Shown in pieces: positions 1-5,333 of a stretch of 7,594 nucleotides of DNA. The position numbers and the translations under genes were made by a program. Source of the stretch: Xanthobacteraceae bacterium (GTDB taxonomy: Bacteria > Pseudomonadota > Alphaproteobacteria > Rhizobiales > Xanthobacteraceae); assembly GCA_030039105.1 (NCBI GenBank), contig JASHQO010000512.1:1-7594 (forward strand), given 5' to 3'. Each line of letters opens with the position of its first letter. Positions within the stretch are counted from its first letter, which is position 1. The notes under the pieces were generated by a model. It worked only from the letters and a program-made list of their open reading frames with translations. It was not told the origin of the DNA and did not search any database.

Positions 1-383
1 ACCTTGGCCTTCATCGTATCGATGGAAACCGGGATGCCGAGCGCGATGGCCGTGGGCAGGATCGGCGCGAGCCGCGCGCGCTCATCCTGCGCCGATACGG
101 CGACGGCATCGCCGTAGGGGCGGGTCGATTCCGCACCGATATCGAGAATGTCGGCGCCTTCGGCGGCGAGCCGCCGCGCCTGATCGGTGGCGGCTGCCGG
201 ATCGAGGAAGCGGCCGCCGTCGGAGAACGAGTCCGGCGTGACGTTGAGCACGCCCATGACCAGCGGACGTTTCTTTTTAAGAAGGCCACGCAGGACATTG
301 GCGCCGGCCGTAGAACCGGCCGTCGAGCGGGCCGAGAAATCGCGATTTGCGGCCGTTTCCTTGGCCATTGCTGCAACTGCCAT
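1..383 (-). CDS. folP: Dihydropteroate synthase, N-terminal part (runs off left edge)
   Basis: FolP condenses p-aminobenzoate with dihydropterin pyrophosphate to give dihydropteroate in cytosolic folate synthesis; it is the sulfonamide target. The minus-strand frame is open to the window edge and covers about 127 residues of a protein that is usually 270-290 aa. Numbering from the ATG at 368, the first family signature MGVLNVTPDSFSDGG lies at residues 38-52 (pterin/pyrophosphate loop), DIGAESTRP at 76-84 (second signature), and SIDTMK at 115-120 (third beta strand of the TIM barrel). Two in-frame ATGs compete, at 383 and 368 (MAVAAMAK...). An in-frame TAA at 393-395 excludes anything further upstream, and neither ATG has a clear ribosome binding site; I give the outer one. 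The 30 or so residues before the first signature are Ala/Thr/Ser-rich and of no known function. The family call is very secure; the start is not. Confidence 0.95.
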   Translation of the reverse strand, partial: MAVAAMAKETAANRDFSARSTAGSTAGANVLRGLLKKKRPLVMGVLNVTPDSFSDGGRFLDPAAATDQARRLAAEGADILDIGAESTRPYGDAVAVSAQDERARLAPILPTAIALGIPVSIDTMKAK

Positions 384-384
384 C

Positions 385-408
385 GACGGGTCTTATGGAC
401 GGGTCTTA
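385..408. repeat. 11-bp direct repeat just upstream of folP
   Basis: GACGGGTCTTA occurs at 385-395 and again at 398-408, 13 bp apart start to start, directly next to the outer folP start codon. The AT-rich stretch beyond it (about 403-422, reading TTGATAAAATACATTAAG on the minus strand) is the most promoter-like part of the 384-511 gap, but I cannot place a convincing -35/-10 pair. The repeat may be a small tandem duplication or part of a regulatory site; nothing here decides between them. Confidence 0.4.
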
Positions 409-495
409 ATGTATTTTATCAAGTCGTCGCTTTGCGCGGTCGTTCACGGCTAGTCAAGCCACGGGCCACGCGGAGTTTGCGAAACAGGACGGGAA

Positions 496-510
496 CCGCC
501 GCTTCGGCGG
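496..510 (-). terminator. Hairpin after the DUF4332 gene, candidate terminator
   Basis: On the minus strand CCGCCG-AAG-CGGCGG forms a perfect 6-bp GC stem with a three-base loop, starting two bases past the TGA of the DUF4332 gene. The following bases (TTCCCGTCCTGTTT) are only moderately T-rich, so this may be a weak rho-independent terminator, an attenuator before folP, or just a 3'-end stabilising stem. If it terminates, folP needs its own promoter in 384-495. Confidence 0.4.
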
Positions 511-511
511 A

Positions 512-916
512 TCAATAGCGGATCAGGGTCGGCAGCTTTCGGGCATTCTCGATCCAGCGCGCGACGGTCCGCTGCCTGGGCAAGAGCCGCACCAGCTTGC
601 GCTTGTTGGCTTCCTGCATCTGTCTGGCCAAGTGCTCCGGATTGCGGAATTTCAGCTCGTTGACGGTCTTGACGCCGGCCATGCGCAGAAGCTCGGAATA
701 CTCCCAGCCGACGCCTTTGACCCGCATGCGGTCGGCGGTCGTCACCCAGCCCAGCACCTGCTCGGCGTTGGTGCCGGTGATCGCCGCGATCTTGAGTCGC
801 TGCTTCGGCGTCTTGGCCGAGCCCAAAAGCCCGATGGTGGTCCGAATCCCCTCCGACTTGAGGATCTCCGCCGTGTCCGGCGCGATGCCCCGAATATCGG
901 TGATGGGATACGCCAC
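512..916 (-). CDS. DUF4332 helix-hairpin-helix protein
   Basis: A small cytosolic protein of 134 aa with no assigned reaction. Two helix-hairpin-helix-like units are visible: residues about 7-27 (DIRGIAPDTAEILKSEGI) and about 66-86 (VKGVGWEYSELLRMAGVKTV), each with the hxGhG/hxxxLxxxGI pattern seen in DNA-binding HhH folds. The closing segment TVARWIENARKLPTLI (117-132) matches the usual DUF4332 C-terminus. The length agrees with single-domain members. The start is a GTG, chosen because GGAGGGGG lies five bases upstream on the minus strand (about 922-929), a strong ribosome binding site. A longer minus-strand frame in another register (to 953) is a shadow. The gene is upstream of folP on the same strand, with a 128-bp gap and a hairpin between them, so co-transcription is possible but not assured. 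HhH folds suggest nucleic-acid contact, but that is inference. Confidence 0.88.
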   Translation of the reverse strand: MAYPITDIRGIAPDTAEILKSEGIRTTIGLLGSAKTPKQRLKIAAITGTNAEQVLGWVTTADRMRVKGVGWEYSELLRMAGVKTVNELKFRNPEHLARQMQEANKRKLVRLLPRQRTVARWIENARKLPTLIRY

Positions 917-975
917 GATTTCCCCCTCCGGCGCGCCGCCGTTTCAAGACCACTTACCCGCAGCGGCGTCCGCAG

Positions 976-1015
976 CTCGTATCCAAAGCCCATGACTCGT
1001 GTCCAAAACCCATGC
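976..1015. repeat. Tandem 20-bp repeat, two copies
   Basis: The units at 976-995 (CTCGTATCCAAAGCCCATGA) and 996-1015 (CTCGTGTCCAAAACCCATGC) match at 17 of 20 positions and are exactly adjacent. They lie 60-100 bp upstream of the DUF4332 GTG start, in its probable leader. Read on the minus strand the units could encode related short peptides (MGFGHES, MGFGYEL) in different frames, but no supported ORF uses them. They may be paired protein-binding sites or a fragment of a dispersed repeat. Confidence 0.7.
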
Positions 1016-1268
1016 CAAAGCCGCCGGCGCTTGCTCTCGCCGGCACTCGCATCAGGCTTTGACCTGAGAGTCGAAGTTGAACCCGAACCCCCACCGCCTT
1101 CTCGGCAACCGTACGTTTCACCGCGGTCTCGACGACGAAACGTGGCTGTCCGCTTTCCCCTGCCGCCCCCGCACTGTCGGCAGGTTCTCGCCATAATGTA
1201 CAGTCGACCTCGGTGTGACAAGCAAATGTCCAGAAAAGAGACAGTGTGACAGCGCGCGCGCGCCCAAG

Positions 1269-1286
1269 CGTTGCAAACATGCAACG
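1269..1286. promoter_or_regulatory. 18-bp inverted repeat upstream of M20 peptidase, operator candidate
   Basis: CGTTGCA-AACA-TGCAACG is a perfect 7-bp-arm dyad 80 bp before the peptidase ATG. The TTGC-N6-GCAA core resembles sites bound by dimeric winged-helix regulators such as MarR-type proteins; no regulator gene is present in the window. It is preceded within six bases by the (GC)6 tract. As a transcript it would form only a short stem without a T-run, so it is a poor terminator. Confidence 0.45.
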
Positions 1287-1365
1287 GTTTTCTGTCGGTG
1301 AAGGGCGGTGGAAATGAGAAAGGCCGCGCATTATAGAAGGTCGAGCACGAACGATAGGTGAATCC

Positions 1366-2772
1366 ATGACGGCATCGGAAGCCCTGCCGAAGGTCCTCGA
1401 CCGCATCGACCGCGACCTCAACGGCAGCCTCGACCGTTTGTTTGCGCTGTTGCGCATCCAATCGGTGTCGACCGACCCGGCTTATGCCCCCCATTGCCGC
1501 ACCGCGGCGGAGCACGTCGCCGCCGACCTGCGCAGCCTCGGCTTCGAGGTGAGCGCACGGCCGACCGGGGGTCATCCGGTCGTGGTCGGCAAGAGCGGCA
1601 ACGGCAAGAGCGGCAACGGCAAGGCGCCGCGGGTGCTGTTCTACGGGCACTACGACGTGCAGCCGGTCGACCCCGTCGACCTTTGGCAGACCCCGCCGTT
1701 CGAGCCGCGCATCGAGACGCTCGATGGTGGCCGCAAGATCATCGTCGCCCGCGGCGCCAGCGACGACAAAGGCCAGGCCATGACCTTCATCGAGGCCTGC
1801 CGCGCCTTCAAGGCGGTTACCGGCGAACTGCCGCTCGACATCACCACGCTGATCGAGGGCGAGGAGGAGTGCGGCTCAAGGAACCTGTTCGGCTTCGTCC
1901 GCGACAATGCCGCGGAGCTGCGCCGCGATCTGGCTCTGGTGTGCGACACCGGCATGTGGGACGCGCAGACGCCGTCGATCACCACGTCGCTGCGCGGCCT
2001 TCTCTACGAAGAGATCCGGCTGACCTGTGCCGACCGGGATTTGCATTCCGGCCTGTTCGGCAGTGCGGCGCGCAATCCGATCCATGTGCTCGCCGATATT
2101 CTTTCGGCAATCCACGACGCCGACGGCGCGGTCACCATTCCGGGCTTTTATGACGGCGTCCACGAATTGCCGGCCGACATCAAGGCCGATCTCACCGGCC
2201 TCGGCCTGACGCCGGAGAAGTTTTTGGGCCCGATCGGCCTGAAAATCCCAGCCGGCGAAAAGGGCCGCATGCTGATCGAGCAAATCTCGACGCGGCCGAC
2301 CGCCGAGATCAACGGCATCATCGGCGGCTATACCGGGGACGGCGCCAAGACCGTGATCCCCGGCAAGGCCAGCGCCAAGGTGTCGTTTCGCCTGGTCGGC
2401 GCCCAGGAGCCGGAAAAGATCCGCAACGCCTTTCGCCAGTTCGTGCGCGCCCGCGTGCCGGCGGACTGCTCGGTCGAGTTCGGCAATTTCGGCTGCAATC
2501 CGGCATTCGAGGTCGCCTTCGACAGCCCGCCGCTCGGCAAGGCGCGCACCGCGCTCGCCGAGGAGTGGGGCAAGAAGGCGGTCACGATCGGCGCCGGCGG
2601 CTCGATCCCGATCGTCAGCGACTTCAAGACCGTGCTCGGCATGGACAGCTTGATGGTCGGCTTCGCGCTCGACGACGATCGGGTGCATTCGCCGAATGAA
2701 AAATTCGACTTGAAGTGCTTCCACAAGGGCATTCGTAGCTGGGCCCGGATCCTGGCGGCGTTGGCAGAGTAG
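1366..2772 (+). CDS. M20 family dinuclear zinc peptidase (dipeptidase-like)
   Basis: A 468-aa hydrolase of the M20 clan, closest in layout to CNDP-type dipeptidases/acetylornithine deacetylase relatives, expected to cleave small peptides or N-acyl amino acids in the cytosol (no signal peptide). By motif the two-metal site is complete: H95 in LFYGHYDVQP, bridging D133 in GASDDKG, general base E167 and ligand E168 in EGEEECGS, D194 in VCDTGMW, and H441 in DDRVHSPNE. H227 (DLHSG) and R342 (SFRLVG) of the lid/dimerisation domain, which reach the substrate in trans in this family, are also present, as is the GAGGSIP loop (409-415). The lid domain is inserted at roughly 210-385. AGGTGA sits four bases before the chosen ATG. 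Residues 75-85 are a KSGNG-type repeat insert before the metal-binding strand. The next gene, 261 bp downstream on the same strand, is a periplasmic binding protein, fitting uptake followed by hydrolysis, but the exact substrate cannot be inferred. Confidence 0.93.
   Translation: MTASEALPKVLDRIDRDLNGSLDRLFALLRIQSVSTDPAYAPHCRTAAEHVAADLRSLGFEVSARPTGGHPVVVGKSGNGKSGNGKAPRVLFYGHYDVQPVDPVDLWQTPPFEPRIETLDGGRKIIVARGASDDKGQAMTFIEACRAFKAVTGELPLDITTLIEGEEECGSRNLFGFVRDNAAELRRDLALVCDTGMWDAQTPSITTSLRGLLYEEIRLTCADRDLHSGLFGSAARNPIHVLADILSAIHDADGAVTIPGFYDGVHELPADIKADLTGLGLTPEKFLGPIGLKIPAGEKGRMLIEQISTRPTAEINGIIGGYTGDGAKTVIPGKASAKVSFRLVGAQEPEKIRNAFRQFVRARVPADCSVEFGNFGCNPAFEVAFDSPPLGKARTALAEEWGKKAVTIGAGGSIPIVSDFKTVLGMDSLMVGFALDDDRVHSPNEKFDLKCFHKGIRSWARILAALAE
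1588..1623 (+). repeat. 15-bp in-frame tandem repeat inside the M20 gene
   Basis: GGCAAGAGCGGCAAC occurs twice in perfect tandem (1588-1602, 1603-1617), followed by a further GGCAAG. It encodes GKSGN-GKSGN-GK at residues 75-86. The two units are identical at the DNA level and 15 bp keeps frame, so copy number could change by slippage without breaking the protein. It falls in the surface loop before the LFYGHYD strand, where length variation should be tolerated. Confidence 0.85.
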
Positions 2773-3033
2773 CTCAGGCGCGGCATCCAGACCCCGCACG
2801 CCCCACGACATGCTGGGCCGGGTGATCGCGCTCGCCTGGCTGCGGCTGTTGCCGGTGCTGCGCGGCTTCGAAGGCCGACCGGCGACCATGCCGGGCCCCT
2901 CCCGGCGGAATGACGCACTGCGCCGGCCGGCAAATCTGCTATCCTTGAAAATGGGGGCGAAAAACGTGCGGCAGCGCAAGGTCGCCAGGCGAGCCGCAAA
3001 AATAATTTGCGCCAGCTCTGGGAGGGTTCAGGG
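2773..3033. other. Gap between M20 gene and Bug-type gene
   Basis: A 261-bp gap with no supportable gene; the plus-strand frame across it has no family features and merges into the reading frame of the next gene's leader. A TGCTATCCT (2937-2945) looks like an extended -10 about 90 bp before the binding-protein ATG, but I see no matching -35. A short palindrome CCGGG-N5-CCCGG (2891-2905) lacks a T-run. The gap is long enough that the binding-protein gene may have its own promoter. Confidence 0.3.
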
Positions 3034-3996
3034 ATGAAAAAGCTGCTTCTCATCGCCGTGGCTGCCGCGGCCGCATTATACAGTGCAGCGCTACGTGCCG
3101 ATGACTTCCCGTCGCGGGCGGTCACCTTCATCAATCCGTTCGGTCCCGGCAGCGCCAGCGATACGCTCTGCCGCATCGTCGCCGACAAGCTCGGCCCCGC
3201 GCTCGGCCAGCCCGTCATCGTCGACGATCGGCCGGGCGCCGACGGCGCGCTCGCGGCGCTTTACGTTCATCATCAACCGGCCGACGGCTATACGCTGTTG
3301 ATGGCGACCAATTCGCCGCTGTCGGCCGATCCGTTCCTGCACAAGGACGTCGACTACGACGTGCTGAAGGACTTTGTCCCGGTCACGCGGGTGGGCAGCT
3401 TCACCCTGATGCTGGTGGTCAATCCGAACTTGCCGATCCATTCGGTCAAGGAGCTGGTCAGCTATGCCAAGGCCAATCCCGGCAAGCTGTCGTTCGCCAG
3501 CGGCAATACCGCCGGCATCGTCGGCGGCGACACGCTCGCCCACTGGGCCGGGATCGACGTGCTGCAGGTGCCGTACAAGTCGACGCCGCCGGCGCTCGAG
3601 GACATCATGGCCGGACGCGTCTCCATGATGTTCGCCGATTTCACCACCGCGATGCCGCACGTCAAAGCCGGCGCATTGCGGCCGCTGGCGATCTCGCGCA
3701 TCAAGCGCAGCAAGCTGTATCCGGACCTGCCGACCCTCGACGAGGCCGGCGTGAAGGGTTTCAACCTCGACGCCTGGGCCGGCATCGTCGCGCCGACCGG
3801 CACGCCGCAAGAGGTGGTCGCCAAGCTCAACGGTGTTCTGCGCACGATCATCGACAGCCCCGAGGTCCAGGACAAATTCAAGAACGTCGGCTTTGAAGGC
3901 TTTTCCTCGACGCCACAGGAGCTCGGCGACTACATCAAGGAGCAGTTGGTCGCCTGGGAAAAGATGGTCAAGGACGCCAACATAAGGCCGGAATAA
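3034..3996 (+). CDS. Bug/TctC-type tripartite tricarboxylate transporter solute-binding protein
   Basis: A 320-aa periplasmic binding protein that would deliver a small carboxylate or amino-acid-like ligand to a TctAB-type carrier. The N-terminus MKKLLLIAVAAAAALYSAAL is a classical signal peptide with likely cleavage near residue 22 (LRA/DD). Family marks: FINPFGPGSASDTLCR (32-47, the ligand-binding P-x-G-x-G-x-x-D loop), VDDRPGADG (63-71, usually V-x-N-R-P-G-A-x-G), ADGYTLLM (83-90), VPYKSTPPALEDIMAGRV (179-196) and DAWAGIVAPTGTP (246-258). Length is normal. I start at 3034, not at the upstream ATG 3007, because GGGAGG at 3020-3025 is correctly spaced and the signal peptide begins here. Slight departures from the family consensus are the Asp in VDDRPG, Cys46 after SDTL and HHQP at 79-82. 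No tctA/tctB lies nearby, typical of the expanded orphan Bug proteins. Adjacent M20 peptidase on the same strand hints at a related substrate. Confidence 0.93.
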   Translation: MKKLLLIAVAAAAALYSAALRADDFPSRAVTFINPFGPGSASDTLCRIVADKLGPALGQPVIVDDRPGADGALAALYVHHQPADGYTLLMATNSPLSADPFLHKDVDYDVLKDFVPVTRVGSFTLMLVVNPNLPIHSVKELVSYAKANPGKLSFASGNTAGIVGGDTLAHWAGIDVLQVPYKSTPPALEDIMAGRVSMMFADFTTAMPHVKAGALRPLAISRIKRSKLYPDLPTLDEAGVKGFNLDAWAGIVAPTGTPQEVVAKLNGVLRTIIDSPEVQDKFKNVGFEGFSSTPQELGDYIKEQLVAWEKMVKDANIRPE

Positions 3997-4124
3997 GCCG
4001 CGTCACATTGGCGGCCTGAACCGCGCGGCTTCGTGCGGCGCCCAATACGTCGCCGCCGTCGAGCCGGACGGCACCGCCGACATTGACCGCCGTGAGGCCG
4101 GACGTCGCTGAAGGCTCGAAGGCG
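3997..4124. other. Convergent gap between Bug-type and Usp genes
   Basis: A 128-bp GC-rich space between convergent genes. A 6-bp stem GCCGTC-N6-GACGGC (4055-4072) is the best hairpin, without a T-run on either side, so it is at most a weak bidirectional terminator. I see no other feature. Confidence 0.25.
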
Positions 4125-4565
4125 TTATTCTTCGTGCTGCTGCGGCCGCACCACCAGCACCGAGCAGGCGGCGTAGCGCACCACGTGCCCGGCATTGGAG
4201 CCGCTGAAATAGGTCCGCACGCCGGTGCGGTGCGAACTCATGACGATGAGGTCGGCGTTCATCTCCTTGGCCTCATCGAGGATTTCGCGGTCGACATTAC
4301 CCTGGCGCACCACCGTCGAGACCCGTCCTGGTTCCAGTCCGGTCTCCCGGGCAACGATGGCGATCGCCTCCTCGGCGGAGGCGCGCTGCTGCGCGTCGAA
4401 GTCGGGCGGCACGTATTCGGCCAGCAGCGCCGGCGTCACCGCCAGCACGTTGACCAGGCGCAGCGCGCCGTCCGATTCCCGCGCCATCATCACCGCGGTG
4501 GCGACGGCGGGCTTGGCCAACTCGACGTCGGCGAGATCGATTGGCACCAGGATGCGGCGGTACAT
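4125..4565 (-). CDS. Universal stress protein, UspF/G-like
   Basis: A single-domain UspA-fold protein of 146 aa, cytosolic, expected to bind ATP and dimerise. The N-terminal strand MYRRILVPIDLAD carries the conserved V-P-I-D nucleotide-contact residues. The C-terminal motif reads SSHRTGVRTYFSGSNAGHVVRYA followed by CSVLVVRP; the usual G-x-x-G of UspA/MJ0577 is replaced by the S-H-R pattern seen in enterobacterial UspF/UspG, while the later GS and the final VLVVRP strand are kept. Length is normal. The start ATG overlaps no neighbour; only a weak GAAAG precedes it. It follows the SixA-like gene by 25 bp on the same strand, so the two are probably one transcript with this gene second, and it converges on the Bug-type gene. 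Specific stress role unknown. Confidence 0.92.
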   Translation of the reverse strand: MYRRILVPIDLADVELAKPAVATAVMMARESDGALRLVNVLAVTPALLAEYVPPDFDAQQRASAEEAIAIVARETGLEPGRVSTVVRQGNVDREILDEAKEMNADLIVMSSHRTGVRTYFSGSNAGHVVRYAACSVLVVRPQQHEE

Positions 4566-4590
4566 GGCGAGACTTTCAGCTTGGCGAAAT

Positions 4591-5115
4591 TCAGTCCGTC
4601 CCGCCGGCGATCAGCTTCGGCGTGACGAAACGCTCCAGCCGGCCGGCGTGCCGCGGCAGCCGCGACCAGTCGTCGAAGGCGAGATCGATGACGACGAGGC
4701 CGCTGGTCGGCAATTTTTGCGCCAGCCGCTGGCGGGCCGCGGCGTCGCCGGACGCGGTGAGCCGCGTCGCCAGGTCGTGCAGGCTTGGATTGTGGCCGAT
4801 GACGAGCAGGCTGTGGGCGCCGCGCATGTCGGCGATGACGGCGAGGAGGCCCTCGGCGTTGGCGTTGTAGATGCGCTCGTCGCTGACGAGCCGCGGCGGC
4901 TTGGCGAAAGCCTCCGCCACCAGTTCCCAGGTCTCCTGCGTGCGTTTTGCCGTCGATACCAGCGCCACGTCGGCAACGAGGCCATGATGCGCCATGTAGC
5001 CGGCGATCGCCGGCGCATCGGCACGGCCGCGCTTGGTCAGCGTGCGGTCGCGATCGTGCTGGCCGGGCGCGGGGCGTTCGGTCTTGGCGTGGCGGAGCAG
5101 CATCAGGCGGCGCAT
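4591..5115 (-). CDS. SixA-type histidine phosphatase
   Basis: A 174-aa member of the histidine phosphatase (phosphoglycerate-mutase-like) superfamily, small SixA branch. SixA removes phosphate from phosphohistidine in His-phosphotransfer domains (in E. coli ArcB or the nitrogen PTS); the target here is unknown. Catalytic features: LLRHAKTE with nucleophile H9 and R8; TKRG (27-30); STAKRTQETW with R58; and LVIGHNPSLHDL with second catalytic His H108. The lack of a long insertion between the two histidine motifs fits SixA rather than phytase or PGM. I start at the ATG at 5115, because the LLRHA strand should lie near residue 5; the same frame stays open to 5271, but that would translate the intergenic palindromic repeats. 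No strong ribosome binding site is visible, and a later ATG at 5103 is possible. It is upstream of the usp gene and divergent from the oxidoreductase gene. Confidence 0.9.
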   Translation of the reverse strand: MRRLMLLRHAKTERPAPGQHDRDRTLTKRGRADAPAIAGYMAHHGLVADVALVSTAKRTQETWELVAEAFAKPPRLVSDERIYNANAEGLLAVIADMRGAHSLLVIGHNPSLHDLATRLTASGDAAARQRLAQKLPTSGLVVIDLAFDDWSRLPRHAGRLERFVTPKLIAGGTD

Positions 5116-5150
5116 GGCGGCAATGTCGCTTTCTGCGTGCAGGGAGTCTA

Positions 5151-5226
5151 GAGCACGATCCGGAAAAAGCCTGTCCTCGGACTTTGATCCGAGGACGGAT
5201 GCCGGTTTTCCGAAACGATCATGCTC
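5151..5226. repeat. Palindromic intergenic repeat with internal hairpin
   Basis: Outer arms GAGCACGATC (5151-5160) and GATCATGCTC (5217-5226) pair with one mismatch; after a 4-base offset CGGAAAA and TTTTCCG pair as well. Nested inside is a perfect 9-bp stem, GTCCTCGGA (5173-5181) with TCCGAGGAC (5188-5196), loop of six. From general knowledge, elements with GAGCATGATC ends and CGGAAAA/TTTTCCG inner arms are frequent dispersed repeats in Bradyrhizobium/Rhodopseudomonas-type genomes; here the usual short centre is replaced by a longer one with its own hairpin. It sits in a divergent promoter region 35 bp upstream of the SixA-like start. Its function is unknown; a rho-independent terminator is unlikely given the location. 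Confidence 0.8.
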
Positions 5227-5238
5227 CAACGAAAAACC

Positions 5239-5276
5239 AGACCATGATCCGATTCCACTTGATCGCATCATGGTCT
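5239..5276. repeat. Second palindromic repeat, AGACCATGAT type
   Basis: Arms AGACCATGAT (5239-5248) and ATCATGGTCT (5267-5276) are perfect complements; after one mismatch CGAT/ATCG pair too, giving a stem of about 15 positions around a small loop. It follows the first palindrome by 12 bases and appears to be a related but distinct dispersed-repeat unit, so the pair forms a compound element of about 126 bp. It lies 57 bp before the oxidoreductase ATG, and promoters for that gene must overlap or flank it. Confidence 0.75.
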
Positions 5277-5333
5277 AGTGTGCTCGCCGCACCCCGTGGA
5301 CCGAAAAGCGCAAGCGCCTGAGCCCCAAAAGAC

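Larger units (their letters stand above)
917..1365. promoter_or_regulatory. Divergent intergenic region between DUF4332 gene and M20 peptidase gene
   Basis: This 449-bp stretch holds no gene I can support and must carry the promoters of both flanking genes. It contains a 20-bp tandem repeat (976-1015), the 7-bp-arm inverted repeat GCCGGCG-N8-CGCCGGC (1023-1044), the inverted pair ACGTTTC/GAAACGT (1113-1119 and 1137-1143), two direct copies of GTGTGACA 31 bp apart (1213-1220, 1244-1251), a (GC)6 tract (1252-1263) and an 18-bp inverted repeat (1269-1286). On the minus strand TTGTCA is followed 17 bp later by CATTAT (about 1196-1224), a possible promoter for the DUF4332 gene with a leader of nearly 280 bases. 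On the plus strand ATTATAGA near 1330-1337 could be a -10 for the peptidase gene, without a clear -35. Promoter calls are tentative. Confidence 0.45.

Noticed and set aside
632..1249. Plus-strand open frame of 205 codons opposite the DUF4332 gene
   Set aside because: The first half is antisense to the DUF4332 protein and the second half is intergenic; no domain is visible.
1252..1286. (GC)6 tract and dyad as a rho-independent terminator
   Set aside because: No T-run follows on either strand and the position upstream of a plus-strand gene fits an operator better.
954..1457. Minus-strand open frame across the 917-1365 gap, including a CRQCGGG-like start near 1197
   Set aside because: It has no ribosome binding site, no family resemblance and repetitive low-complexity translation, and it overlaps the peptidase start. 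A small gene cannot be fully excluded, but I cannot support one.
1876..2979. Minus-strand open frame of 367 codons antisense to the M20 gene
   Set aside because: The composition is typical of a high-GC antisense shadow and the plus strand carries all metal-site residues of an M20 peptidase.
3091..3810. Minus-strand open frame antisense to the Bug-type gene
   Set aside because: Composition is shadow-like; the plus strand encodes a complete signal peptide and Bug fold.
5116..5271. N-terminal extension of the SixA-like protein up to 5271
   Set aside because: It would translate both palindromic repeats, and the catalytic LLRHA strand is expected within the first ten residues, as obtained from the ATG at 5115.
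5151..5276. Palindromes as CRISPR repeats or an attachment site
   Set aside because: There are only two unlike dyads with no regular spacers, and no cas, integrase or tRNA gene is nearby.
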